Assembly (NCBI GenBank): GCA_907165275.2
Contig: OU015650.1
Span: 526,001-590,000 of the forward strand
Length of the DNA: 64,000 nt
Source of the DNA: Zygaena filipendulae
Taxonomy: Eukaryota; Arthropoda; Insecta; Lepidoptera; Zygaenidae
Direction of reading: 5' to 3'
In this document: positions 1 to 12,200 of the stretch, one piece after another
How positions within the stretch are numbered: position 1 is the stretch's first letter
How the letters are laid out: each line of letters starts with the position of its first letter
The notes under the pieces: model-generated
Databases searched by the model: none
Told to the model about the DNA's origin: nothing
What the model saw: only the letters and a program-made list of their open reading frames with translations
Translations under genes and position numbers: made by a program

Positions 1-111
1 CAGTCCCATCCAGCCCCCCTAGTCAAATTGACATTCGACAATCGTAAGTCACACCGTAACGTTAAAATCCAATCAACTAGTTTCGCGTCACGCGTGACAA
101 CGTGACCTTTA

Positions 112-155
112 CGGCCACACTCAGAGTCGTTTGAGTACTTAACGATTTTTTAAAG
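112..155 (+). repeat. Relic end of the 237-bp palindromic element
   Basis: The sequence CGGCCACACTCAGAGTCG preceded by TTA matches the terminal repeat of the palindromic elements near 40.6, 43.4, 44.8 and 56.0 kb, and similarity continues into the AGTACTTAACGATTTTTTAAA part. The rest of the element is missing. It lies in the probable 3' flank of NOMO. Confidence 0.55.
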
Positions 156-228
156 TGAAAATGGAAAAAAGCTCTGCAGCATTTAACTAATGTTTTTATA
201 TTATAATGTCTCGTTTATGTCTGCGTGT

Positions 229-3200
229 TCACGTCCTCCGCTTGGGCTTGCGGGCGGCGCCGTCGACGGCGGCGAGTATGTGGTGGATGGCGGCGCGGTC
301 GAGCAGCGCGGCGCGCTCCCGCTCGGCGCGCGCGGCGGGCGGCGGCCGCGCCGGGCGGCTCCCGCGCGCCGCGCCCGCCAGCGGGCCCAGCGCCGCCCAC
401 AGCTCGCGCGCCGCGCCCGCCAGCCGCGCGCGCGCCAGCAGCGCCAGCGCGCCCAGCCCCAGCGCCGCCAGCACCAGCAGCGACGACTGCCGCAGCTCCT
501 GCTCCGACGCGCGCACCTGCGCACGCACGCACACACGCACACATGTACAGTCAACAGCTAAAGTAGATGATCCAAATCAAAAATTCAATACTAACGAGTT
601 CGCGTCAAAACTGTGTGGCGTCGAAGTGATTCAAAAGTATGTGATTGTAAATTATACCAAACATTTACTACTAGTACAGCTGCCATATATTAGTGATCAG
701 ATTTGAAAAGTTATAAGCGGGAATTCCGAAATAAGAGTACTAGCCTATTTTTTTTCTGTACCTTCCATTGACAACGTGTAGTATGCAAAATTTAATGAAT
801 AATTATAATAGTTTCACGCCTGAACGGCTCAACCGATCATGATGAAATTTTGCCAAACACGTTGTCAAAAGTACAGAGAAGGGCATAGCGTACTTTTCGT
901 CCCAAAATTCCGGCGGGAACTCCGAAATTTACGCGGGTAGCAATTTCGGGTAGTAGTTATCGATATACCAAGTAGCTTAATTCACCTTCGGCAATCTATA
1001 GGAGACTTACCTTCGGCAAGAAGTGCAGATCGAAGCTCTTGAACTTTCCGTCGGAGTTGAAGTAGACCACCTCCTCCTCGTACGAGTGCGTCGTTTTCGA
1101 CAATGTGGACTCTAGCTGGAGGACATAGGAGCGGTTGTCGGCCGGCAGCCGCGGCAGCACGTGCATCACGCCGGGGTTGTTGTGGTCGCTGGAACGCACA
1201 CGGCACACCCCGTACAATTGGATTTATTTATAGCAGATACTAGCTGTTACCCGCGATTTCACTCGCGTTAATTTCGAGTTCTCGGGGGTATTTCTGTACC
1301 TACTCTTCACAGCGCGTAGTGTGAAAAATTTAATGTAGTTTCACCCGCATTAATTTGAGAGTTCTCGTGGGAATTCCGAAACTGACGCGGGTGGAACCTG
1401 ATGTCCTACAACATTGGGTACTTTTCGTTTCTGAATTCCTGCGGGAACTCTGAAACTAACGCGGGTGAAACTGCGAGGTACAGCTAGTAGATAAATAAAA
1501 TTTTCGAGAGTTTTCTATCAAACTAACTCGTTTGTTTGCAAACAGATGGCGCTGTAAAATTTCTTAATTTATACCCGGTAACGGTCCCTCACCTGTACCC
1601 GGCGGCGTCGAGCTTGACGGAGTAGAGCGGAGCGCCGGGCGCCGCCTCCAGCGTGAGCGTGAGCCGCAGCGTGCGGTAGTGGTCGGCGGCGGGCGTGTAC
1701 ACGAGCGCGTTGCTGTCCGTCACCTGAGCGCCCTGCACCGCGATCAGCAGCACCTTCTCGATGTCCTTCTTGTCTGTTACCTGCGAGTTAGTAAGAGATG
1801 GCGCTGCTGTAGGCACGTAACAGTAGTGAATCGTCTGCGCCATCTAGTGGTGGATAGTTGAGCCGTTACTGATCGTACTGAAACAAGAACTTATGCCGCT
1901 CGCCAATAGATGTCATTTAATAAAAATAAGAGAAAAATGAACTCACCTCCAAAGTGTCTGGCGCTTGGACGAGTTTCAGTCCCGCCAGCTCAGGATTGGA
2001 AGAGTCTTTGAGGTGCAGCGTGTACACGCAGTCGGGCAGCAGACCGCGGATCCTAGGGTGTCACATCAAATAATTCACATGAAACCAAATTCAACAAGCA
2101 CAATTAATATTACTTCATTACATTGATCCAAGGTATTTTAGGGTATTTTTTGCGAAGACATAATGCCAGTCCCGTTCTGCCAGCGAGTGCCGGTCACAGG
2201 ATAGAAGGGAACACCGAAGAAATAGTTCGAAACAATTATAATAATAATTTCGTCATGCGCAAATAATTCCGTACATACAGCATATCTTGAAACGCAGCTT
2301 GGATGCGGAAAGCGCAGCAGCGGTCGCTGTGGCGATGCTTGGGGGAAGCTCGTGTGCAGCTGTGGACGTCTTTCCGCTGATATGATGACGATGAATATAG
2401 TTAGTTTGATTGTGTCGGTACCTGAACGCGCCGTTGGGGTCGGTGGTGGCCTCCTCGGGCGCGCAGCGCGGCGGCGCGCCGGCGGGCGGCGAGGGCGGCG
2501 ACGGCAGGGGCAGGGCGGCCAGCGCCGCGCCCGCCCAGCCGCGCCCCGCCAGCGACGCCAGCCGCCCCGAGCACGACCACGCCACGCGGACCCCGCTGCA
2601 CACACCACATATTATATGTACAACCGTTTAATTGGTCCATAATACAACTCACAAACTGAACAATAATGGGTTTGTTTGTTGTGTCAAAATAAACGCGATT
2701 GAATTGAAACCTCAGGGGATCGCCCGGCGACCTTGCAATGGGCATGTTGACTAAATTTTTTTTAGTCCGTCTCGTAAATTAATAAAAAATATTGGACACG
2801 TATTTTTTCTTTTTTTATGTAGGTGATCAGATAAAACGGCGATACATCGAGTTGAAATTTGGCGTGACGTCACTAACCGGTACAGTTGGTATGGCGGCTT
2901 ATAGCGGTCAGTGACGTCACGAGCCCCCACGCTAAACTTTAATGCGCTTTATCTCTGTATATTTTCATTTATTTGGAAAAGCAAAAATACGTGTCCATTA
3001 TTTTTTAATTTTCTAACAGACGGACTAATTAGAAAGTTGTCAACATCCATATCAGTGCCAACCCACACGATGCGGTGCGGCGCCGCAGCCCAAGCCATTT
3101 CGCGACAGAAAGAGTAGGCATGCCCATCGCTACGTGACAGTGCAGGACAAACAACAGCGAGCCGCTCACTCCCCTCCCCGCCCGGAGCGCGCCGCGCGGC

Positions 3201-6200
3201 GCCGTGTGGCCACAACGCATGTTGTATGTAATATACCGCAGCGGCTCAGGCGCCTGACCTGGGCCGCGCCGCACCGCGTGGGTTGGCTCTAACGGAGGCG
3301 GGCCGTACCGCAGCGTGACGGGGTGCGAGCGGCCCTCGCGCACGTCGACCAGCAGGTGCGGCGGCTCGAAGCGGTACTCCTTCATGAGCGGCTTCACGTA
3401 GTACTGCGCCGGCGCCAGCGACGGGAAGCGCAGCGCCGCGCCGCCCTCCGCGCCCGCGCCCGCCCCCGCCCCCGCGCCCGCCGCCAGGTTGCGCCGGTAG
3501 CTGCCGCCCGACACCGACACCACGCCGCCCTGCGCCACGCGACGGACGCGCCATCGCAGGACACAAAGTAACAGACAGATAGAAGGGACATCAACTTAGT
3601 TTAGTAAAAAAACAGATGAAAACCAGTGTCACCGGGTTGATTTTGGCACACAAAACTATTCATCACGCACTAAAACATTTACTGACGTAAAGAAATGTAT
3701 TAAACGCTTTTTTGTTATATTTTTACTTTTTTCAAAATTCACAATTTTGGGAATATGTATTGTGGTAAATATACTACGACACAGGCCTCCCCTAAGGACC
3801 GCCACGACGGCCGCCCCTGCGCTTAGCGCCCAATGACCTTCACCGAGTGGCCGCGCCGGTCCACCTTGTAGTGGGCAGTAGTGTATAATAAATAGCATGT
3901 AATAGTGTTCAGTAGTGTGCCGTAGTGTGCACTAGTGGGCAACAGTGTCCAGTAGTGTACAATTCTACTAATATTATTAATGTGAAAATGTGAATGTTTG
4001 TTACTCAATCACGCAAAAACGGCTGAACGGATTTGGATGAAATTTGGCATGTACATTTGTCAGGGGTACAGAGAAGGACATAGGGTACTTTTTATCTCGG
4101 AATTCCCGCGGGAACTCCGAAATTACCGCGGGGTACAGCTAGTAGTGTATAATAATGTCCAGTAGTGTGCACTAGTGGGCAGTAGCGTTAAATAGTATGT
4201 AATAGTGTTCAATAATGTACACTAGTGGACAGTAGTGTATAATAGCGTGTTTTAATAGTGTCCCGTCCGACCTGCAGCGGCGCGCCGCTGTCCTTGTCCA
4301 GCAGCAGCACGCTGATCTCGGCCAGGCGCTGCGCGGCGATGTCCCCGCGCGCGTCCCGCTCGCCGAACGCGTACGACTCCTTGTGCGCGCGCACCGCGTA
4401 CGGCCGCGCCGCGTCCAGCGGCCCGAAGCGGTACAAGCCGTCCGCGCCCGTCGTCTGCGACAGCGACACGCCCTCTGCGCAGAGGGCACACGCGCCGCCG
4501 GCTCGTCACTCGTGTCGCACTGTGTTACAGGCTACGGCGCTACGGCGGAGTGGATGCGCACCGCCGGTGAGCGTGACCACGACGCCGGCGACGGGCGGCC
4601 GGATGCGGCCCTGCAGCAGCAGCGCGCGCCGCGCCCGCAGCCGCGCCGCCTCCGGCTGGCACTCGGCGCGCCCCACCACCTGCAGCGGCGCCGCCGGCGA
4701 GAACAGCAGCCGCGACGAGCGCGCCGACACCACCGCCACCTCGCCCTGCGGACGCACAGGCACAGGTCAATGGTCACACGTCATAGGTCATTCTTCACAC
4801 TACACACGTTATCGCCAGCATGTCACGAATTTATTTTCATCAAAGAGCGCCAAGGCGATAGCCATACGCAGTAATAGACTTAAAAGGTCCTGACAAGGAT
4901 CCAACTTGCGGCATCCGCTATAAAAAATATATCCTTCAAGATATTTCATTTCAAATTACACTATATACCTACTAAGAGAACAAAATAGGCATATAAATAA
5001 TTTTAATAGTTCTGCAACAATAGGGTACTTGCATGAATTTTTTTTTTCAGTCTATTTTAAAGATATATGCCCTACTTAAACAAAGCAAGAAAAAGAAAAA
5101 AAATATATGCATAAATTAAAGAAATAGAGCGTTTCAAAGTTCCTACTTTAGACCTTACCGCCGAAACGCGGAATGACGTCACTTGTTCAAAATTACGCCT
5201 TATTAATCTGTGATAAAAATGTCAATGTCGTATTGACAGGGTCATGTGACACTGACAGATAGATAACTTCAATATCCAAAAGCGAAATTAAGGTTGAACT
5301 GTGTCGATTTACTTCCAAAAGTCCCAGTAAAGAATCGAAATGCATGTTACCGATGCATTTTAAAGTAAAAAACTTCAGAAAATGAAAAATATGCGTTGAC
5401 TGTATGCACTTAGTTTCTTTTGCCTTCTCTGAAAGAGGTAAATGTTCCCAAAAAAAAATAAAGGTGACGTCATGTGTTAAGCTTGGCTGTGATTGGTGTT
5501 TCGTTGCAACGTTCCGTTTCACAAAATTAAAAGTTGAATATTTTGGAAACTATTGAAATTTTTTTAGTAAATCTTTCACGATAACGCTTTTCTAAGGCTC
5601 TATTTTTGAAATATTGACACAATTTCTTATTATAAATTTCATGCAAGTACCCTATTATTGCAATATAACATAAAGGATTTTTATTTAAAAGTACCAAAAA
5701 TGACCATTTTTAGGGAAATTTTGTTATCAAGTTCAGATGCTGCGGCTTCATCTTCATTTCGAAATCAGCCTATCAAAAGATTTGTACAGAACCCCCCCGC
5801 CCACCTCGGCCAGATACAGCGTGTGCTCGTAGAGGTACTCCCCGTCGGGCGCGGCGGCGGGGGCGGCGGCGGCGGGGGCGGCGGCGAGCGGGCCCACCAG
5901 CTCGGGCGCGCGCCCGTCGCGCTCCACGCGCAGCGTCAGGTCGTCCACCGGCTCGGGCGCCGCCACGCGCACCGTGGCCGCGTGCGCCACCGCCTTGAAG
6001 TACACCGTCTGGAATGCGGAGGCAGGCCGCGTTCGGTAATGTAATAATAAAAAAGTTTTTTATTAAAGGCAAAAAAACCCAATCTACACAGTAAAAGTGT
6101 CACAACATACATACATAATACACATACACAATACAAACATAGCTCTTACCCCTTGGCCACAGTCTCGGCGGCGGCGGTGGCGGCGGCGGCAGCGGCGAAA

Positions 6201-9200
6201 ACAAATGGTAGGCAACATAAGAAGTAGGCCACAGCTCGCGCCGCTGATATAGCTGTGGCCTACTCTGTATGTTGTCTACCATTTGTTTTTGCCGCCACCG
6301 CCGCCGAGACTGTGGCGCCGCCCTTACTGTACTTAATAATTATTTATTATTATTATTATTAACCGACTTCCTAAAAGGAAAAGGTTCTATGTTCGGATAT
6401 GTATGTTTTTTCTTAATGGATTTACTAGTTGTCCTCCGCGGTGCATGTGTGTATGCGTGTGCGTGTGTCTATGCGTGTATGTGTGCGTGTGTGTATGCGT
6501 GTATGTGTGATCGTGGGTTATGCGTGTATATGCGCGCGTGTGTGTGTGTATGCGTGTATATGCGCGCGTGCGTGTGTATGCGTGTATATGCGCGCGTGTG
6601 TGTGTATGCATGTGCGTGCGCTTGCATGTGAGTCGCGCAACTGACCGGCGCGCGCTCGGCGGCCGCGCTCACGTCGACGTGCGCGGCGGCGGGCTGCAGC
6701 AGGTGGCAGCCGCGCGGCGTCAGCACGTAGCGGCCGGGCGCCGGCACGCAGCCCGCCGCCTCGCCGCCGCTCACCGTCAGCGTGCCGCCCCCGCCGCCCC
6801 CACCGCCCCCGCCACCCGCCGGGCTGTACTCCACCTGCCGACGGAGCGCACACCAAATATAATATAGTTTTTGGCGGGCGTCGAAGATGGCGGTTCAGTC
6901 ATTTATTTTCGTGTCAATAAAAAATTGTTAAAAGTGGATTTTATTGCATTTTATGGTGCTGTATTGGACAATAATTTTCAGTGGCAGTTTTTTGTGTGCT
7001 CAAGAAAATATAACTATGACGTTTCGAGCTGATTTCTTCGGTATCCTCAGAGAGCTTCGAGAAAGTTCTCGTAATCTATTCAGTACCATGGCCTCCAAGT
7101 TCAAACCATATAACGATGCTATACGCAAGTTTTATTTTATTTTATTTTACTTTATTTGAAAAATCAACAGTTACAAAAATATAATGAACATTTGAGTGTC
7201 AAACAAAAAAGCCGATTACAGAGTTTCGCACATGGGTAGTGGAATAATAAAAAATAAACCAATTGCTCAATAGGCAGCAGCAACTTACATAGTGGGAACT
7301 AAGTCCGACTATGTACTATTTTTTGGTTACAAAAAACGAATTTTCTAATAATCGTCTCGCCGACTCACAGCTAGTGTTAAATAGATCAAAATCATAATCC
7401 TTGGATAATTTATTGAAATTGTCACTCGCTCGCCAGATAAAGGAATTCTGCCTGTAGTTGGTGGAGACTAGTTCAGTGTGCAGCGGCGGATTGTATCTGC
7501 AGCTTCTGGCAGGTACCTTTAGCGCAATAAGGGACAGGAGCTCAGAACAGTCAATCGTGCCGTTGCCTATCTTCAGGAAAAAAGAGAGAGAGAAGAGAGA
7601 GAGAAGAGAGAGAGAAATTTGTGCACTTAACTAACTTATGTTACTTGAAGCTGGCTAAATGCATTATATGCGAGAGCCAATAAGAAGAAAGAAAGCGAGT
7701 AGAAACTGTGACCGGAGGCAGCGCTGGGCGCACACGGCACGCACCTGCACGTCGTCGGCGGAGTCGAGGCGCACGTGCAGCCGGTACCCGACGTGGCGGA
7801 AGGGCGGCAGCTCGGCGCGCGCCGCCGCCACCAGCGCCGCGTGCGCCGCCTCGCGCCAGCACAGCCGCTGCGCCGGCACCGACGCCTCCACCGCGCCGGG
7901 CAGCACGTCCGAGAACGAGTACTTGCCGTCTGCGCGTATATATATATAAGATGTGGTAACACTAGCTGGAAATATTTACAATCTTATAAAATATAAACCT
8001 GTTCATAAATTAAAAATAATAAAAAAAAAACAATTATTTTTCAAACAGAATAAATCAATCAAAGGAAAGCGTGTGAAGGCGTTCGCCGCTCAGCCGCTTT
8101 ACACACACATCGCCGTGCGTCAGTAGCTTAAGGTCAATGACCTTGATAGAGCCGACCAGCTGATGCATCGCTCGCTGTGCGCGTGGCGCATGCCACTGCA
8201 ACGTAGTTATGTTTTTTTTTATTGAATTTATTTTCCTCATATTCTGGAAAAACTACCGAAAATATAATATTATTTATGCTGTTATTATTATGCTGTTTGT
8301 TATAACGTATACTTTCAGCCCTGTAAATATTTGCAGCTAATTTTACCACGTCGTATTGCTAGCTGGTCCTCGCGGTTTCGCCCGCGTTAATTTCGAAGAT
8401 CCCGCGGGAATTCCAGGATACGATATATTTTATGTACCCGTGGAAACGTGTAGTATACAAAGTTCCACCCGCATTTATTTCGGAGGCATGCAGGTGACCA
8501 GGTGACCAGGTGACCAGGTGAGGTACTGCGCCAACCGACCTTGAACGAGCGCGGTGAGCGTCGGGCCGTGGTAGTCGCCGCTGGGCGCGCGGGCCCGCAG
8601 GCGCACGCGCAGCCCGGCGCAGGCCTCCGCCTGCAGGCACGCCACCTCGCCGCGCACCTCCGCCTTCAGCTGCGAGAACGACACGCCGCCCACGCCCGCC
8701 GCGCCCACCGCCACTTGCTGGCTCAGCGGGTAATATCTGGTGCCGGGCGCCGAACGGACAATGGATCAAATCGTATTCGATTTATAAAATACAGACAAGA
8801 AAAAAAAATACTATATCCAAAATTGTAAAAATTGTACTTTAACTACAATGGGCATGTGGACTAATTTTTATTTTTTAGTCCGTCTTGTAGATTATTTTAA
8901 AATATTGGACACGTATTTTTTTATTTTTTAACGTAATCAAAAAATAACGGCGATATATTGAATTGAAATTTCGCGTGACGTCACTATTCGGACAGTTTGT
9001 ATGGCGGTTTTATCGGTTAGTGACGTCACGACCCCCTCACCCTAAACTTTAATGCGCTTTATCTCTGTATATTTTAAATTATTTGAAAAAGCAAAAAATA
9101 CATATCTATTGTTTTTTTATTTTCTAACTGACGGACTAATTAGAATTTTGATTTTTAAAAGTAGTCCATATCCCTATTGTCTAAATAAGTATGTAGTATA

Positions 9201-12200
9201 GGTACATACACCCTATAGGCCCACTGATACATAAGCAGGTTCGATTCCCGTGTCATGTGAAAAAAAAAACAATAGCTGTACAGTGGCCTGGGCATTGGGT
9301 TTCACTACATAGTATAAAAAAGTAGCTTCCCGCTGTCTGTCTGTCCCTATGTATGCTTAGATCTTTAAAACTACGCAACGAATTTGATGCGGTTTTTTTA
9401 ATAGATACGAGTCATTGAAGAGGAAAGTTTATACGTATAGTCATGTATAGTTTATCCTGCATTTCCCGCGGGAACTCAGAAATTACCAAACGAACAAACT
9501 CACTTTCGGCTCTACAATAGTAAAGATACCACACAGCACCAATAAAACATCTGTTAAGTAATAATAACAATAATGTAGACCAGCATAATGAAGATGCACT
9601 CACTGCAAGCCGTCCCGCAGCTCCTGGTCGGAGACCTCGACCTTCGCCGTGTACACGCCGGGCCGCAGGAACGTGCACCACTTGCCTGACACGGAAACAT
9701 GGAAACAAATTCATTCGGCACTCCTATAGTAATCTACACAAATAACAAGCAGTAGTAAGTGACCTACTTACTGTCTCTGTGCCTCATTTTCTCAATTGTT
9801 ACTCAACAGAACAGAAACAGAAACAAGTGCCAAGTGCGTAATTACCTACCTAAATTCTTGTTGTAATTATCTAAAGAACCCACAGAATTATATGTCAGTG
9901 AAATACCCTTTTAAGGTGCATAGAGGAGTGAAATTAGAGCATTGCCAACTTTTCGTTATATAGGTATTCCAACGATTTTTTTAAATATGTAATAAAAAAA
10001 AATATTTAGAAGATTCTGAAGACAAAAAACGATTTTCTGTAGGAGGTGGCGGTAATTTCTTAAATTTTATTGAGGTGCTAGCTGTTTCCCGCTGTTTAAC
10101 CCGCGTTAATTTCGGTGTTATCATGAGAATTCGGAAATAGAAAGTACTCTATGTCACTCAGGTACACGTACAGTAGCTTCCTATAACACAGACAGAATTT
10201 TTCAAATTGATTAAATGGTTTTTGAGTTTATCCATTACAAACGGGCATACAGAAAATCAAATATATTTTGTTAATAATATTACTAGCTGTTCCCCGCGGT
10301 TTCACTCGCGTTAATTTCGGAGTTCCCGCGGGAATTCCGGATTACAATATAGCCTAGGTTACTTAGGGATAATGTAGCTTTCTAATGGTGGAAATTTTTT
10401 TGAAATTGGTCCAGTTCAGTTCCAGTCCAGTCCAGAGTCCAGTTTTTGGGTTAAAGCGTAACAAACAAACAAACAATAAATCAAATCTTTCCTCTTTATA
10501 ATATTAGTAGAGATTTGTGATATCAAGGTAGCACTACTCACCGTCGGCGCCGACGTCGACGGTCAGCTTGGCGCCGTCCGGCCCGGCCAGCGCGACGCGG
10601 CGCGGCGGCGGCGCGCCAGGTGGCGCCGCGGCGAAGGAGGCGGGCGCCACGGAGCCGCACACGCGCCAGCGCGCCGCGCGCGCCGCCGGCAGCCGCACCG
10701 CGCCGCCGCCCGATATCGTCGCCGTCACGTCCTCCACCTCGCATTGCTCTGCGCGCCGAGCATACACGAAACTATTTGCAACGTCTCTTATTCTATCACT
10801 ATCGCTAGGAACACCCCGCGGTTTCACCGGCATTAATTTCCGCGGGAATCCCGGGACAAAGAGTACCCAATTTCATAATAGGTTGAACCGTTAGGATGTG
10901 AAAGCGTAACAAACAGACAAACAATCAAATAAAGTCACATTCGCCATTAAAATATTAATTTTTTTATTGCACAAAAAGATACAAATGGCGAACTTAACGC
11001 CTCGCGGCATTCTCTAACAGTAAACCATAATGTGAGAGTATACAATATCATACCTACACCAATGTGGATACATAGAAATATAGCTGTTCCGTGTTTGATC
11101 CAGTTTTATTCTGTTTTACAAACAGATTAGAGCAGAGGTCACCATACTTATCCATTAGTTGAGAGTTCTGGGGTCAGACACAAAAACCCAGCAGGGTTTA
11201 TTCTTGTTAATGTGTTGCTTGGTTTCCAAGATACTAGCTTACAGCTTAGTGTGGGGGCCCAAATAGATCTGTATTGTGATGTGTCATGAGTATGATTCGG
11301 TTGCATTGACCACTGAGCACACTCACCGTGGCGGAAGCTGACGGTGTACTCGCCGGGCAGCAGCGCCGGCAGCGTGTACTTGCCGGCCGCGTCCGTGCTG
11401 CCCGCCGGCTCGCCGTCCAGCAGCACCTGCACCGCGGGGATGCCGCTGCCCCCGGCCGCTGACAACACCGTGCCCACCAACGTATAACCCGTAACCTGTG
11501 AAGATACCTTTAAACTAAAACCCTGACATACAATGGGCATGTTGACTAATTTTATTTTTTAGTCCGTCTTGTAGATTATTAAAAAATATTGGACACGTAT
11601 TTTTTCTTTTTTTACGTAATCAAAAAATAACGGCGATATATTGAGTTGAAATTTCGCGTGACGTCACTATTCTGACAGTTTGTATGGCGGTTTTGCGGTT
11701 AGTGACGTGACGACCTCCTCATCCTAAACTTTAATGCGCTTTATCTCTGTATATTTTAATTTATTTAAAAAAGCAAAAAATACGTGTCTATTGTTTTTTT
11801 ATTTTCTAACTGACGGACTAATTAGAATTTTGATATTCAATAGTAGTCAACATCCCTATTAACCATATCGACAGTTGAAAGCTTATTTGATCTAAGCAAC
11901 AAAAAATTAAAGTTATAATTAAATTACACAGATAAACACTTTTTTGCTAATAGAGTGATTGCACCTAAACCAGCGCTAGGTGTTCCAGCACCTAGCTAAT
12001 GCTGAGTTGGTGACCCTTTCGGCAGAGCATGCAAGATCTATGTCTCTTTAGATTAGGCACTGTTGATATTTGTTTCTTTTTCTTGTGTGTTGTGCTGAAA
12101 TAAATGTATTTTCTTCTTCTTCTTCACCTTGGAATGGGCTACCGGAAGAAGTAGTCTTGGCACCTAACATTAAAATATTGGAAAACAGATGACAGACACC

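Noticed and set aside
201..566. Six overlapping long frames on both strands
   Set aside because: Shadows of the very GC-rich last exon of NOMO. Only the minus frame ending at 229 continues from the upstream exons and matches the family end.
2860..2925. Paired TGACGTCAC sites as CREB-type regulatory elements of NOMO
   Set aside because: They are an internal part of the M1 transposon and recur in its other copies, so they are explained by the element.
6269..6640. Cys/Val-rich and His/Thr-rich frames
   Set aside because: Translations of a GT microsatellite; no start context, no splicing into NOMO.
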